DNA from: a virus
Reading direction: 5' to 3' (one strand)
DNA length: 33,870 nucleotides
IMG/VR virus record: IMGVR_UViG_3300032296_002371
Span: 1-33,870 of that record
Positions 6,427 to 13,736 of this stretch are shown here, piece after piece; positions within the stretch are counted from its first letter, which is position 1, and each line of letters opens with the position of its first letter. The notes under the pieces are model-generated. The model did no database searches. It was not told where the DNA came from and was given only the letters and a program-made list of their open reading frames with translations. Both the position numbers and the translations under genes were made by a program.

Positions 6427-8361
6427 TTACTTTATTGGACATGCACCTCCAGCGCACTCTGCTAATTCCATATCATCTTCTTTGAACTCAACACTTTTGA
6501 TTGGCGTTGTTTTACTCGCCATGTCTTCATACTGCTCCTTGGTTATTGTCTCATAAGGAGCTTGATCGAACCCGTGTCCGTGATACAGTAGAAACGATAC
6601 AGTTTTTATTTCGTGTCTAAAGTGCTCTTTTAAATATTTTTTAATATCCTCTATGTCCTCTTTCTTATAGTAAATCGTACAGCTAACAGAGTTATCTGAC
6701 CACTCTTTCTGCATTCTTCTAATCATGTCCATCTGAGTCTTCCAATCGTAATCTGCAGCTACTGGCGTAGATTCTGGAAGTTTACACGGAAAAGAAACGA
6801 CCATAGTAGATCTATCTTCTGTACCATCAAACTTTATCTGAGGCTCTATGTGATACCCGTGAAGTCTACAAACGCTTATCAGTGGAGATTCAGATGATAT
6901 TCTAACTCTGCGTATATAGTAGGGTCCAGCTGGATTTGGATGCACCCCTGGGGTTACTCCGGCTAAAAGCGAAAGAGTTCCTGAGGGTTTCACAGTGGTT
7001 AGTTTTATACTTTCGGGGAATCCTTTCTCTCCTGAATACCACTTATCGTAACCTCTCAACCAAGTATAAGCGTCTTTAAGCCAACTACGCTGTTCTTCTG
7101 TTGCTTGGAGTATCCCTGTCATACCGATACCCATTCTCATGTTTTTGTTTACTATTCGCTCTGTGTCTTTAAGTGAACAGTGTAAAGCTAAAGAGTGCTT
7201 GTTCATACGATACGCATAGGTCAACACCTCTTTTAACTCTTCGTAGGATTCGATGTTTGGTAAGTAAACCTCAGCAAGACAGCACGTTTCTTTATCAGCC
7301 AATGACTGTTCAGCACAAGGGTTAAAACCCTCCACTTCTGGATCTGGATACTGAGTTTCTCCGGTTCTACCAACAATTTTTGCCAACTCTAGATTAATCA
7401 ATCCGTAAGGCTCACCCTGATTATAAGTGTCCCAAAACTCTTTAGGTATATCATCGATATCTTCTGGTGCTACTATGGAATTGTTGCTCATCGCTCTCCA
7501 ATTGGGTATAGTTCCCAAATCCCACCTTTTTGCTTTTAAATACTCCAAATCGTCAAAATCACCAATGGCTATTTGAGCTGATCTACGCACATTTCCCGCT
7601 ACTACCACATAACCAATGATATTCATTATGTCAAGACAATCTATAGGTCTTAACTTCTTATTTGCTCTTTGATTAAGAATTCTATGTATTTCGTTTATTC
7701 CCCAACATAAATCCTCTGGACCGGAAGCTGTTCCTCCGAATCCCTTGATTAGCGCTCCTTTTGATCTTATACAGATGGTCGAATAAGAAAACCCCTCTCC
7801 TCCATAGAAATGAGCCTTAAGCACCTTTCCCAACAGTTTCACCCAACCTTCTCTAGAATCAGGGACTATGAAATCTGCGTCTTTTGTATCCTTTCTCTCT
7901 ATTTTTATTTTGCCTTTTAATTTTGGCAATTGGTACACATTGTGCTTTTGTATATTGTATCCCACTCCACTACCTAGCATGAGCATCTCGAATGTCCAAA
8001 CGAAAGGCTTTATTGGATCGTTAACTACGGTAAAAGCACAATTTTGCAAAGAAGGCAATCCAAGCCTGTCTACAGTTTTGGTACCCAATTGCCACATGAA
8101 TCTACCTGCTGTGGAGAACTTCAATTTCATTCTCAATTCAGCGTATCGCTGCTTCTCTTCTTCGGTAAAACCCACTTTTAGTTGCTTGTCGGAAGCTTCT
8201 AGCTCTCTTTGAACAACTTGCCAAAACTCTTCTGTTTTTGAATTAGAATCGTCCTCTTTTAGCCGTCTTGCGTAAGTCCTTTTGAAAGTTATGTAACCTA
8301 TCTCTCCCCAAGGTACTTCTATGTCTTTAAAATCGATGTTTGATTTTTCAAAAATGTTCAT
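6427..8361 (-). CDS. nrdJ: Class II (B12-dependent) ribonucleoside-triphosphate reductase
   Basis: A 644-residue monomeric reductase that makes dNTPs using adenosylcobalamin instead of an NrdB subunit, resembling the Lactobacillus leichmannii RTPR type. Visible elements are NCAFTVV with Cys108 (first redox cysteine), the finger-loop motif NPCAEQSL at 347-354 (radical Cys349, Glu351), CC at 360-361 (second redox cysteine), VKPSGTLSLLAG, and the C-terminal shuttle motif CAGGACPIK (Cys636 and Cys641). The family is often about 740 residues, so this version is compact. No NrdB-like gene occurs in the window, consistent with class II. Activity would depend on cobalamin from the host or environment. 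A promoter-like AT stretch and a small palindrome precede it. Confidence 0.93.
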   Translation of the reverse strand: MNIFEKSNIDFKDIEVPWGEIGYITFKRTYARRLKEDDSNSKTEEFWQVVQRELEASDKQLKVGFTEEEKQRYAELRMKLKFSTAGRFMWQLGTKTVDRLGLPSLQNCAFTVVNDPIKPFVWTFEMLMLGSGVGYNIQKHNVYQLPKLKGKIKIERKDTKDADFIVPDSREGWVKLLGKVLKAHFYGGEGFSYSTICIRSKGALIKGFGGTASGPEDLCWGINEIHRILNQRANKKLRPIDCLDIMNIIGYVVVAGNVRRSAQIAIGDFDDLEYLKAKRWDLGTIPNWRAMSNNSIVAPEDIDDIPKEFWDTYNQGEPYGLINLELAKIVGRTGETQYPDPEVEGFNPCAEQSLADKETCCLAEVYLPNIESYEELKEVLTYAYRMNKHSLALHCSLKDTERIVNKNMRMGIGMTGILQATEEQRSWLKDAYTWLRGYDKWYSGEKGFPESIKLTTVKPSGTLSLLAGVTPGVHPNPAGPYYIRRVRISSESPLISVCRLHGYHIEPQIKFDGTEDRSTMVVSFPCKLPESTPVAADYDWKTQMDMIRRMQKEWSDNSVSCTIYYKKEDIEDIKKYLKEHFRHEIKTVSFLLYHGHGFDQAPYETITKEQYEDMASKTTPIKSVEFKEDDMELAECAGGACPIK

Positions 8362-8402
8362 TATACTTTATTTTTTACTGTTTTTAAACAATATAATATA
8401 CC

Positions 8403-8420
8403 TTAGAGATTTCTCTCTAA
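8403..8420. repeat. Perfect 7-bp palindrome upstream of nrdJ
   Basis: On the coding strand TTAGAGA and TCTCTAA enclose GAAA, which would be a GNRA-type tetraloop in RNA. It lies 42 nt before the nrdJ ATG, immediately upstream of the AT-rich GGTATATTATATTG stretch. No T-run follows it on the coding strand, so it is not a typical terminator. It could be an operator or an RNA element. Confidence 0.5.
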
Positions 8421-8450
8421 AAAATTTCAATAATAAATTTTGTGTTTGTT

Positions 8451-8651
8451 TTACTTGGGTAGTGTGCCTTTACTGTTATCAGTTGCAGCAATAGAAGACG
8501 GATTGGATTTTGTCCTACCAGCAGCATTATTATTGGTGCGACCCTTTCTTAATACTTCGCTTAATATGAATCCTACGTATTTTATGGGGTTTTCAATTAT
8601 TCTATAACTGTCCCCTTTTGGTGCCATGTTAAATTTACTAAGCAAACTCAT
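8451..8651 (-). CDS. Small hypothetical protein after the helicase
   Basis: A 66-residue protein (MSLLSKFNMAPKGDSYRII to TDNSKGTLPK) that I do not recognise. I chose the ATG at 8651 rather than an in-frame ATG at 8699 because a clear copy of the promoter-like motif (8672-8679) lies between them and would overlap the longer coding region. The N-terminal half is hydrophobic-amphipathic (NPIKYVGFILSEVLRKG). The C-terminal half is polar, low-complexity and rich in Asn, Ser and Lys. It is the only gene between the helicase and nrdJ. Confidence 0.6.
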   Translation of the reverse strand: MSLLSKFNMAPKGDSYRIIENPIKYVGFILSEVLRKGRTNNNAAGRTKSNPSSIAATDNSKGTLPK

Positions 8652-8671
8652 AGTTAATCCGTTTTGTATTA

Positions 8672-8679
8672 ATAAATAT
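8672..8679 (-). promoter_or_regulatory. Promoter-like motif upstream of the 66-residue protein
   Basis: The coding strand reads TTAGCATATTTATTAATAC, ending 20 nt before the chosen start at 8651. It belongs to the recurrent ATATTTAT set and lies just after the helicase stop. Confidence 0.45.
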
Positions 8680-8695
8680 GCTAATTTTTGATTGT

Positions 8696-9172
8696 TCACA
8701 GGCCGAGTTCAAAAAACTTATTTGACAAATATTTTTTCTCATCGTTATCTATTCTACTGAATCCAGAGGGGGCTGAACTCGTATCCACCTTAAGCTCTGA
8801 GTCGTCCATTTCAGACGCGTCTATGTCTATGTGTCCGTTTGCTGTGTTTATTTTGGCAGAGAAAGTCATTCCATCACTTCCAAACCTGTTTTTGATAACG
8901 TGAATCCTACCTGTACCCGCAAGCTTGTCTCCCCTTTTTCTTGATAGAGACATAGCAAAGTCGGCTATCATGATCTTATCGTAAGAACCAGCTATCTTGT
9001 CTGCTTCAATGATGTCACTGTGAGCACCAGAATTATGACTATATATGTCATTTGCAAAAAACATATGAGTATCTTCTACTGTAATGTCTATAGTATTAGT
9101 ATCTCCTATGAGTTCTATGCTCTCTATTTCGACCAAGTCGAACATTTCTGTTTCTAAGTTGTGTTTATTCAT
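8696..9172 (-). CDS. Split intein C-half fused to C-terminal part of replicative helicase
   Basis: A 158-residue protein in two parts. Residues 1-47 are an intein C-terminal fragment with block F TIDITVEDTHMFFAND and block G ending IYSHN, the splice-site His-Asn. Ser48 is the +1 nucleophile. Residues 48-158 (from SGAHSDIIEADKIAGSYDKI) are the C-terminal end of a gp41/DnaB-like helicase core (MIADFAMSLSRKRGDKLAGTG). Joined in trans to the N-half (10291-11601), it would restore SQVNR-SGAHSD and a helicase of about 458 residues, close to T4 gp41. Its ATG overlaps the endonuclease stop (ATGAATAA), so its translation is probably coupled to the nuclease gene. Splicing activity is inferred; all motif residues I looked for are present. 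Confidence 0.92.
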   Translation of the reverse strand: MNKHNLETEMFDLVEIESIELIGDTNTIDITVEDTHMFFANDIYSHNSGAHSDIIEADKIAGSYDKIMIADFAMSLSRKRGDKLAGTGRIHVIKNRFGSDGMTFSAKINTANGHIDIDASEMDDSELKVDTSSAPSGFSRIDNDEKKYLSNKFFELGL

Positions 9173-10250
9173 TTAATAAAAATTTTTTACATTTATTTAA
9201 AACCGAATCTTTGTCAGTTTTCCATTCGTTTTCCCAAATAACTATGACATTATACCCAACCGACTTTAAGAATTCATATCTGGAATTGTCTTTTTTCCAA
9301 GTATCTTCTGCTATTTTACCATTTATAAAATCGTCTTTTTTGTATATCTTAGGATTAGCATGCCAATAATCTCCGTTAAACTCTATAATATTATTCTTAT
9401 ATTTAAAATCTACTTTTATAATATTATTACTGTTGTAAAATAATTGTTCTTCGTTTAATTCAAAAAATTTAGTATCTTGTTCAGTTAAGTTTAATTCTTT
9501 GTATAGTTGCCAAAAAAGATCTTGAGACATTTTACTATAGTATTTATTATGCGAAGTCGTTTTGTTTATAAACTCTAAATGTTTTGTTTTGCCTAACGAT
9601 TCTCCATATCTATCAATAAAAAACTCTAAATCACGTTTATGATAATTTCTTAAAGACTGTTTAGCTAACTCTTCGTCACCATCATGGTATTTTATCCAAT
9701 AGTTTTTACACCGAGGAGATGTCTTTTTACGCAATTCTATGTATTTATCATACTCTTCACTCCCTTTATCGTGGCCGTATCTTTTTATAAAAGCTTCGAT
9801 AGAGGTTGTGTCTTTTATACTTCTACACATTTCTACGCCATCATCTCCGTAGTCATCTAGGTATCTTTGCTTAGATACCATATACGATTGACGTTCGTTT
9901 CTCTTTTTCCAACGTTTATAGCCATCCTTCACTCCGTATCTAATCTGGTATTCTTCTAGTGTTCTACCGTTTTTCCATTTTTTTTCTTTAAAATTCTCCT
10001 CCTGAGATTTAAGCTTTTTACTCAATCTTTCATTCCACTTCTTTTCTCCAAGTTCTTTACCATATCTTTCTATACACGATTCTAAAGAGTATGATATTTT
10101 CTTTTTCTTTAAAATATCTGCATACTCCTTTCCGTATTTTTTTTCATAATATTCACTAGTTCTACTACATCTTTTTTTATAGTCTTGCCACATTTCATTA
10201 GCTTTCTCTTCTCCGTATTTTTTAATCCATGCGGGTAATACTGCTGCCAT
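9165..10250 (-). CDS. Vsr-like homing endonuclease within the fractured helicase gene
   Basis: A 361-residue protein. The start is placed at ATG 10250 (MAAVLPAWIKKYGEEK) because the promoter-like motif at 10264-10276 would overlap a longer version from 10286. About eight imperfect repeats of roughly 25 residues, each with Y-G-x-x-x-G (WIKKYGEEK, CIERYGKELGEKKW, YQIRYGVKDGYKRW, FIKRYGHDKG, FFIDRYGESLGK), fill residues about 8-235 and probably bind DNA. The C-terminal domain contains VDFKYKNNIIEFNGDYWH, then SRYEFLKSVGYNVIVIWENEW, which resembles the Vsr/PD-(D/E)xK-like nuclease core. Free-standing nucleases of this type between split-intein halves are known from phage 'fractured genes'. The region is visibly more A/T-rich than the helicase parts. 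Confidence 0.85.
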   Translation of the reverse strand: MAAVLPAWIKKYGEEKANEMWQDYKKRCSRTSEYYEKKYGKEYADILKKKKISYSLESCIERYGKELGEKKWNERLSKKLKSQEENFKEKKWKNGRTLEEYQIRYGVKDGYKRWKKRNERQSYMVSKQRYLDDYGDDGVEMCRSIKDTTSIEAFIKRYGHDKGSEEYDKYIELRKKTSPRCKNYWIKYHDGDEELAKQSLRNYHKRDLEFFIDRYGESLGKTKHLEFINKTTSHNKYYSKMSQDLFWQLYKELNLTEQDTKFFELNEEQLFYNSNNIIKVDFKYKNNIIEFNGDYWHANPKIYKKDDFINGKIAEDTWKKDNSRYEFLKSVGYNVIVIWENEWKTDKDSVLNKCKKFLLNE

Positions 10251-10263
10251 ACTGTAATTTATA

Positions 10264-10276
10264 ATAAATATGTAAC
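10264..10276 (-). promoter_or_regulatory. Promoter-like motif between helicase N-half and endonuclease
   Basis: The coding strand reads GTTACATATTTATTATAAA, ending 13 nt before ATG 10250. The core GTTACATATTTATT is identical to copies ahead of the tail sheath and tape measure genes. It would give the endonuclease and the coupled helicase C-half their own transcript. Confidence 0.5.
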
Positions 10277-10290
10277 AGTGTCTCAAAAAT

Positions 10291-11601
10291 TTACTTTTTT
10301 ACAAAAAGCTTGTCTCCAACTTTTAATCCAGTAGCTATAGACTTTAATTGTTTATATTGGGTGGGTAAGATATGGTTAGCAGATACATTTATCTCTTTTC
10401 CATTCTTTAACTTTATTTTGTATGTAGGTTGTCTTTCTACTGGGAATACTCTGGTAACAGACCTAAAACCTTTATGAGTTAGTACCATATCACCAACCTT
10501 CAAATCACCTATTCTCTGTTTACCGCTCGGCGTATCAACTTGATCATCTACATTATGACATCGGTTAACTTGTGAAACGGTCCATATAGGTGTGCGAATC
10601 TGCCTTGCCAAACCCTTGATTGAAGTGTATACATCGTCGATTTGATCTTTTCTCTCTGAAGACTTGGACTTAGATCTCAATAAGTCTACGTAATCGATGA
10701 TGACTAGATCTGGTTTGTGCCCAAGGGTTACGCACTTCTGAATGTGAGTCTCAATGCTTGAAGGAGTGGTTTTTCCCATTGGATACTCTTTGATGATTAG
10801 CTTGCCTGGTAATGAATTAATGGTCTCCTCTATCGTCTTTCTGCTATCTTCCTTATGAATGTTTTGAAAGTCAATGCCTGTTAGTATGGAATCGTAACGC
10901 TTACCTACGTACTCTTGCGAAAGCTCCAAAGTGTAGTGACAAACAGTATATCCCATCTTTACGGCAGTGGCTCCAAGATTAATTAAGAACCACGACTTAC
11001 CTCCGCCAGGAGAACCCAATACCATGCCTAGGTCACCAGCGCCCAGTCCTCCCATCAATAGATCGTTGATGTGTGGCCAAATGGTTGGTACCGCGCCTCT
11101 CTCTTCCAATCTATATCTGCTTTCCAAGTCCTTTTCGTACTCGTGTCCCAAGTCCCTACTCTGTCCAGCTTTGAGAGCTTGATCGATCATTGATCTGATG
11201 TCATCGTACTGTCCCTTTGTCAACAGTTCTACTGAGTTCATCAAAGCCTTTTTCAACTGTTGGTTCTTACAGAAGTTACTGAACTCTGTCTCGACGTACT
11301 CTTGGTCTTCGTTGATTGCTTTTAGCGCCTCTTTAAGCTGCTCAACTATTGTTACCTTCAACACGTCGTTCTCTATCTTCTTCACCTCAACAGATAGGTA
11401 CTCTGGGGTTGGATTGGCGTGATACTTAGAATAGTACTTAAGTGTTTCTTCAACTATCCACTTGTGAGCTGGATTGTCGAACTCCTCTGGATTCAATAGA
11501 TCATAAACTCCGTGTAAGAACTCCTTGTGTTTTAGAAGCGACGATATCACCTTTATTTGAAAAGATACGCCGTACGCCTGTAAAGTGTTTAATGTACTCA
11601 T
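10291..11601 (-). CDS. Replicative DNA helicase N-terminal part fused to split intein N-half
   Basis: A 436-residue protein. Residues 1-347 are a gp41/DnaB-like hexameric helicase with an N-terminal helical domain, Walker A GSPGGGKS, Walker B LVIIDYVDLL and IRTPIWTVSQVNR at the break. Residues 348-436 (10294-10560) are an intein N-fragment with Cys348, block A CHNVDDQVDTPSG, block B INVSANHILPT with its His, and an end at VGDKLFVKK before a stop. The partner half is at 8696-9172. It resembles the gp41-type split inteins known from phage metagenomes in layout and in the P-T end of block B. The gene follows the flap exonuclease gene by 3 nt. Without splicing the ATPase would lack its last 111 residues, so trans-splicing is presumably essential. 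Confidence 0.94.
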   Translation of the reverse strand: MSTLNTLQAYGVSFQIKVISSLLKHKEFLHGVYDLLNPEEFDNPAHKWIVEETLKYYSKYHANPTPEYLSVEVKKIENDVLKVTIVEQLKEALKAINEDQEYVETEFSNFCKNQQLKKALMNSVELLTKGQYDDIRSMIDQALKAGQSRDLGHEYEKDLESRYRLEERGAVPTIWPHINDLLMGGLGAGDLGMVLGSPGGGKSWFLINLGATAVKMGYTVCHYTLELSQEYVGKRYDSILTGIDFQNIHKEDSRKTIEETINSLPGKLIIKEYPMGKTTPSSIETHIQKCVTLGHKPDLVIIDYVDLLRSKSKSSERKDQIDDVYTSIKGLARQIRTPIWTVSQVNRCHNVDDQVDTPSGKQRIGDLKVGDMVLTHKGFRSVTRVFPVERQPTYKIKLKNGKEINVSANHILPTQYKQLKSIATGLKVGDKLFVKK

Positions 11602-11604
11602 GTA

Positions 11605-12621
11605 TTAATTATATTTGCTTAAGTTAAAAAAATGATTGTGTAACCAAGTCCTCGGATCTTTTATACTCGCCCCTAGATCGTCTTCTTCGTATAATCTAAG
11701 AAATTCTTGCGAATTAAACTGCTTATAGGGTTCGAGTATTACATTTTTTATTACTTGTGCGTCTTCGTCAGGAATGTTTGGAGACCTAAGGTCCATCAAT
11801 AGCTTATTTATCTTTATTTGGCTTTTGAAGTTGATTATGCTATCGTGAATCTTCTTGTTACCGTCTTCGCAAACTTGAAGAACCTCTTCCAGAGTCATTT
11901 CCGTGCTCTTGGCCAGCGCGGGGAATTCCTTAAGTAAAGTCTTAGGTCCTAAGCCTATAACGCCTGGTACGTTATCCCCTGAGTCCCCAAGAAGCATCTT
12001 CTGTAATAAGAAGTTGTTAGGATGCACTCCGTACTCTGAAAGCACTCTACCTTCGTTATACAGGATCTTCTTTGTTGGAGAATACACGGTTACCTTTTCG
12101 CTCACCAGTTGTAAGTAGTCCCTATCGCTAGACATGATAGTTATGTCTCCGTCTACTATTGAAGTCAAATGTCCTATGACGTCATCCGCTTCTACTTTAT
12201 CGATGGAGAGTATGTCAACTGGCAAACACCGCAAATACTCTATCAGTCTCACAAGCTGATTGGTTATGGATTCTGACTCCTCTTCTTGGCTTTCGTAATG
12301 GTCCCAATTTGTTATTCGCCTTATGCCTCTGTTTGCTTTGTACTCTGGATAAATGTATCGCTTGTTTGTTGAAGACCCTTTGCCATCGAACACCAATATG
12401 ACCCTTGTCGGTCTCACTATGTTTATGACCGAACCCATCGACCTAAGAAACCCAGTTAGTCCACCTATGGGCGTTAAATTCCTGTTTGTGTGCTGTATGA
12501 CCGCGAAAGCTCTCATGAACGTATTCAACGAGTCTATCATCAACACACGACTGTTTACCTTCAACGCCTCTTGTTTTTCTTCTTTTAAGGAGTCGAACAA
12601 TTTTTTATAGTCTTCTTTCAT
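11605..12621 (-). CDS. 5'-3' exonuclease / flap endonuclease
   Basis: A 338-residue FEN-family nuclease, like T4 RNase H or the N-terminal domain of Pol I, that would remove RNA primers and flaps. Metal-binding acidic motifs are visible: LMIDSLNTFMRAF (Asp30), VILVFDGKGS (Asp79), VEADDVIGHL near 144-153 and MSSDRDYLQL near 165. They are followed by the helix-3-turn-helix segment LLGDSGDNVPGVIGLGPKT. It supplies the nuclease missing from the polymerase at 3517-5826. It lies between uvsX and the helicase with gaps of under 10 nt, so it is co-transcribed with both. Confidence 0.92.
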   Translation of the reverse strand: MKEDYKKLFDSLKEEKQEALKVNSRVLMIDSLNTFMRAFAVIQHTNRNLTPIGGLTGFLRSMGSVINIVRPTRVILVFDGKGSSTNKRYIYPEYKANRGIRRITNWDHYESQEEESESITNQLVRLIEYLRCLPVDILSIDKVEADDVIGHLTSIVDGDITIMSSDRDYLQLVSEKVTVYSPTKKILYNEGRVLSEYGVHPNNFLLQKMLLGDSGDNVPGVIGLGPKTLLKEFPALAKSTEMTLEEVLQVCEDGNKKIHDSIINFKSQIKINKLLMDLRSPNIPDEDAQVIKNVILEPYKQFNSQEFLRLYEEDDLGASIKDPRTWLHNHFFNLSKYN

Positions 12622-12630
12622 TTTTTAGTT

Positions 12631-13701
12631 TTATTCTGAGTCGTCGTACATTACCGATGTTTCAACTTCTTCCTCCACTATATCAAATGTATCCGAGCCT
12701 AGAACCTTTGCCCATTCGTGAGAGTGAGCATCTTGGTAAGCTTTGATAGCCGCTGGTTTATCGTCAACAAATCCGTGCGGAGTCATTATCACTTTTGCAA
12801 CAGCTGTGACTCCAGTAACGTGGTTCTTATCGCAAGAAATCCTTGTTCTCTTAGCGAACTCTACATCTTTACCACCTTTGGTAGCTTTGATTTTGTTCGT
12901 ACCAGCCTTTGCTATGCTACCGAACGTGATAACTAATGAAGCGTCAAACATCATAGTTGTACCTCCTTTATTTTGCAACGTAGGCTGTCCCATTGGGTGA
13001 TCTGGTTTTGCTACCCACACTTTATTAATAGCGATAAGGGTATTTGTGTATTGTTGGCTTTCTTTTCTTGACAATACTATTCTTTGGTTTATGTAATTAC
13101 CGAACTGGGTAGACATTGCTCCTGCAGCCCACTCGTTATTATTGGTAGACTTCTCGATAGACATTTTACACGGTATCGAACCAACTGAGTCCCAAAAGAA
13201 ACACAGGTCGTATGGCAGATTGCCTTTCTTCTGTTCATCCAAAATATCAGCGATAAACGAAGCTACGTCTTCAATACACTGTAATTTTTCCCTGTCAACA
13301 AATATAAAGAATCCGTCGTAATCACACACGACACCGTCTTCGTTAGCTACCTCATTAAATTCCAGTCCCATCAATCTTGCGTGTTCCCAAGACCACTTCA
13401 TCTCTGTGATTATAAATACGGGGAGTACTCCCATCTTTTGACATGATACTGCTGCTTCAAGTAAAGCTGTAGTCTTACCAGTATCAGAGTGACCTCTTAA
13501 TAAATTTATGTGACCCATCGGTAGACCTGGTATCTGTAACGCCTCTTGAAACGCTTTCGATAACGGTATCCACCTGTCATCTTTGAACTTTACTGATGTG
13601 GTGCTAAGGTTCTTTTTCTTTTTAAAATTCTCTAAGTTGAATCCTCCCTTAACCGCAGTGGATATAGCACCGTTCAGACTTTGTTTTTTTTCTTTTGCCA
13701 T
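12631..13701 (-). CDS. uvsX: RecA/UvsX-like recombinase
   Basis: A 356-residue strand-exchange ATPase. Residues 60-80 contain GLPMGHINLLRG followed by the Walker A GHSDTGKTT (70-78). The Walker B-like segment is YDLCFFWDSVGSIP, and the loop NKVWVAKPDHPMGQP with NKGGTTMMFDASLVITFG corresponds to the DNA-binding L2 and following strand. The C terminus is acidic (DIVEEEVETS). In T4-like phages UvsX drives recombination-dependent replication together with gp32 and gp41, whose counterparts are adjacent here. No UvsY or UvsW homologue was recognised in the window. A GC-rich hairpin separates it from the SSB gene. Confidence 0.93.
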   Translation of the reverse strand: MAKEKKQSLNGAISTAVKGGFNLENFKKKKNLSTTSVKFKDDRWIPLSKAFQEALQIPGLPMGHINLLRGHSDTGKTTALLEAAVSCQKMGVLPVFIITEMKWSWEHARLMGLEFNEVANEDGVVCDYDGFFIFVDREKLQCIEDVASFIADILDEQKKGNLPYDLCFFWDSVGSIPCKMSIEKSTNNNEWAAGAMSTQFGNYINQRIVLSRKESQQYTNTLIAINKVWVAKPDHPMGQPTLQNKGGTTMMFDASLVITFGSIAKAGTNKIKATKGGKDVEFAKRTRISCDKNHVTGVTAVAKVIMTPHGFVDDKPAAIKAYQDAHSHEWAKVLGSDTFDIVEEEVETSVMYDDSE

Positions 13702-13714
13702 ATTAGATTAAAAT

Positions 13715-13731
13715 GCCCCTCTGGGAGGGGC
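13715..13731 (-). terminator. Hairpin between ssb and uvsX
   Basis: A 7-bp GC-rich stem (GCCCCTC with GAGGGGC) has a 3-nt loop. On the minus strand it is followed by ATTTTA, a weak T-run; on the plus strand by TTTTTTT. It could be a bidirectional or leaky terminator that lets abundant SSB transcript end while some reads through into uvsX. It begins immediately after the ssb stop codon. Confidence 0.6.
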
Positions 13732-13736
13732 TTTTT

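Noticed and set aside
8651-8699. Start at 8699 for the small protein after the helicase
   Set aside because: A promoter-like motif lies inside the added codons; the start at 8651 fits the spacing seen at other genes.
10251-10286. Longer homing endonuclease starting at 10286
   Set aside because: The added codons coincide with the promoter-like motif GTTACATATTTATT; the protein from ATG 10250 begins with the first YG repeat.
8696-11601. Frameshifted or degraded helicase (pseudogene)
   Set aside because: The break coincides precisely with intein ends, both halves have intact intein motifs and the downstream half has its own start codon, so a functional split intein is more likely than decay.
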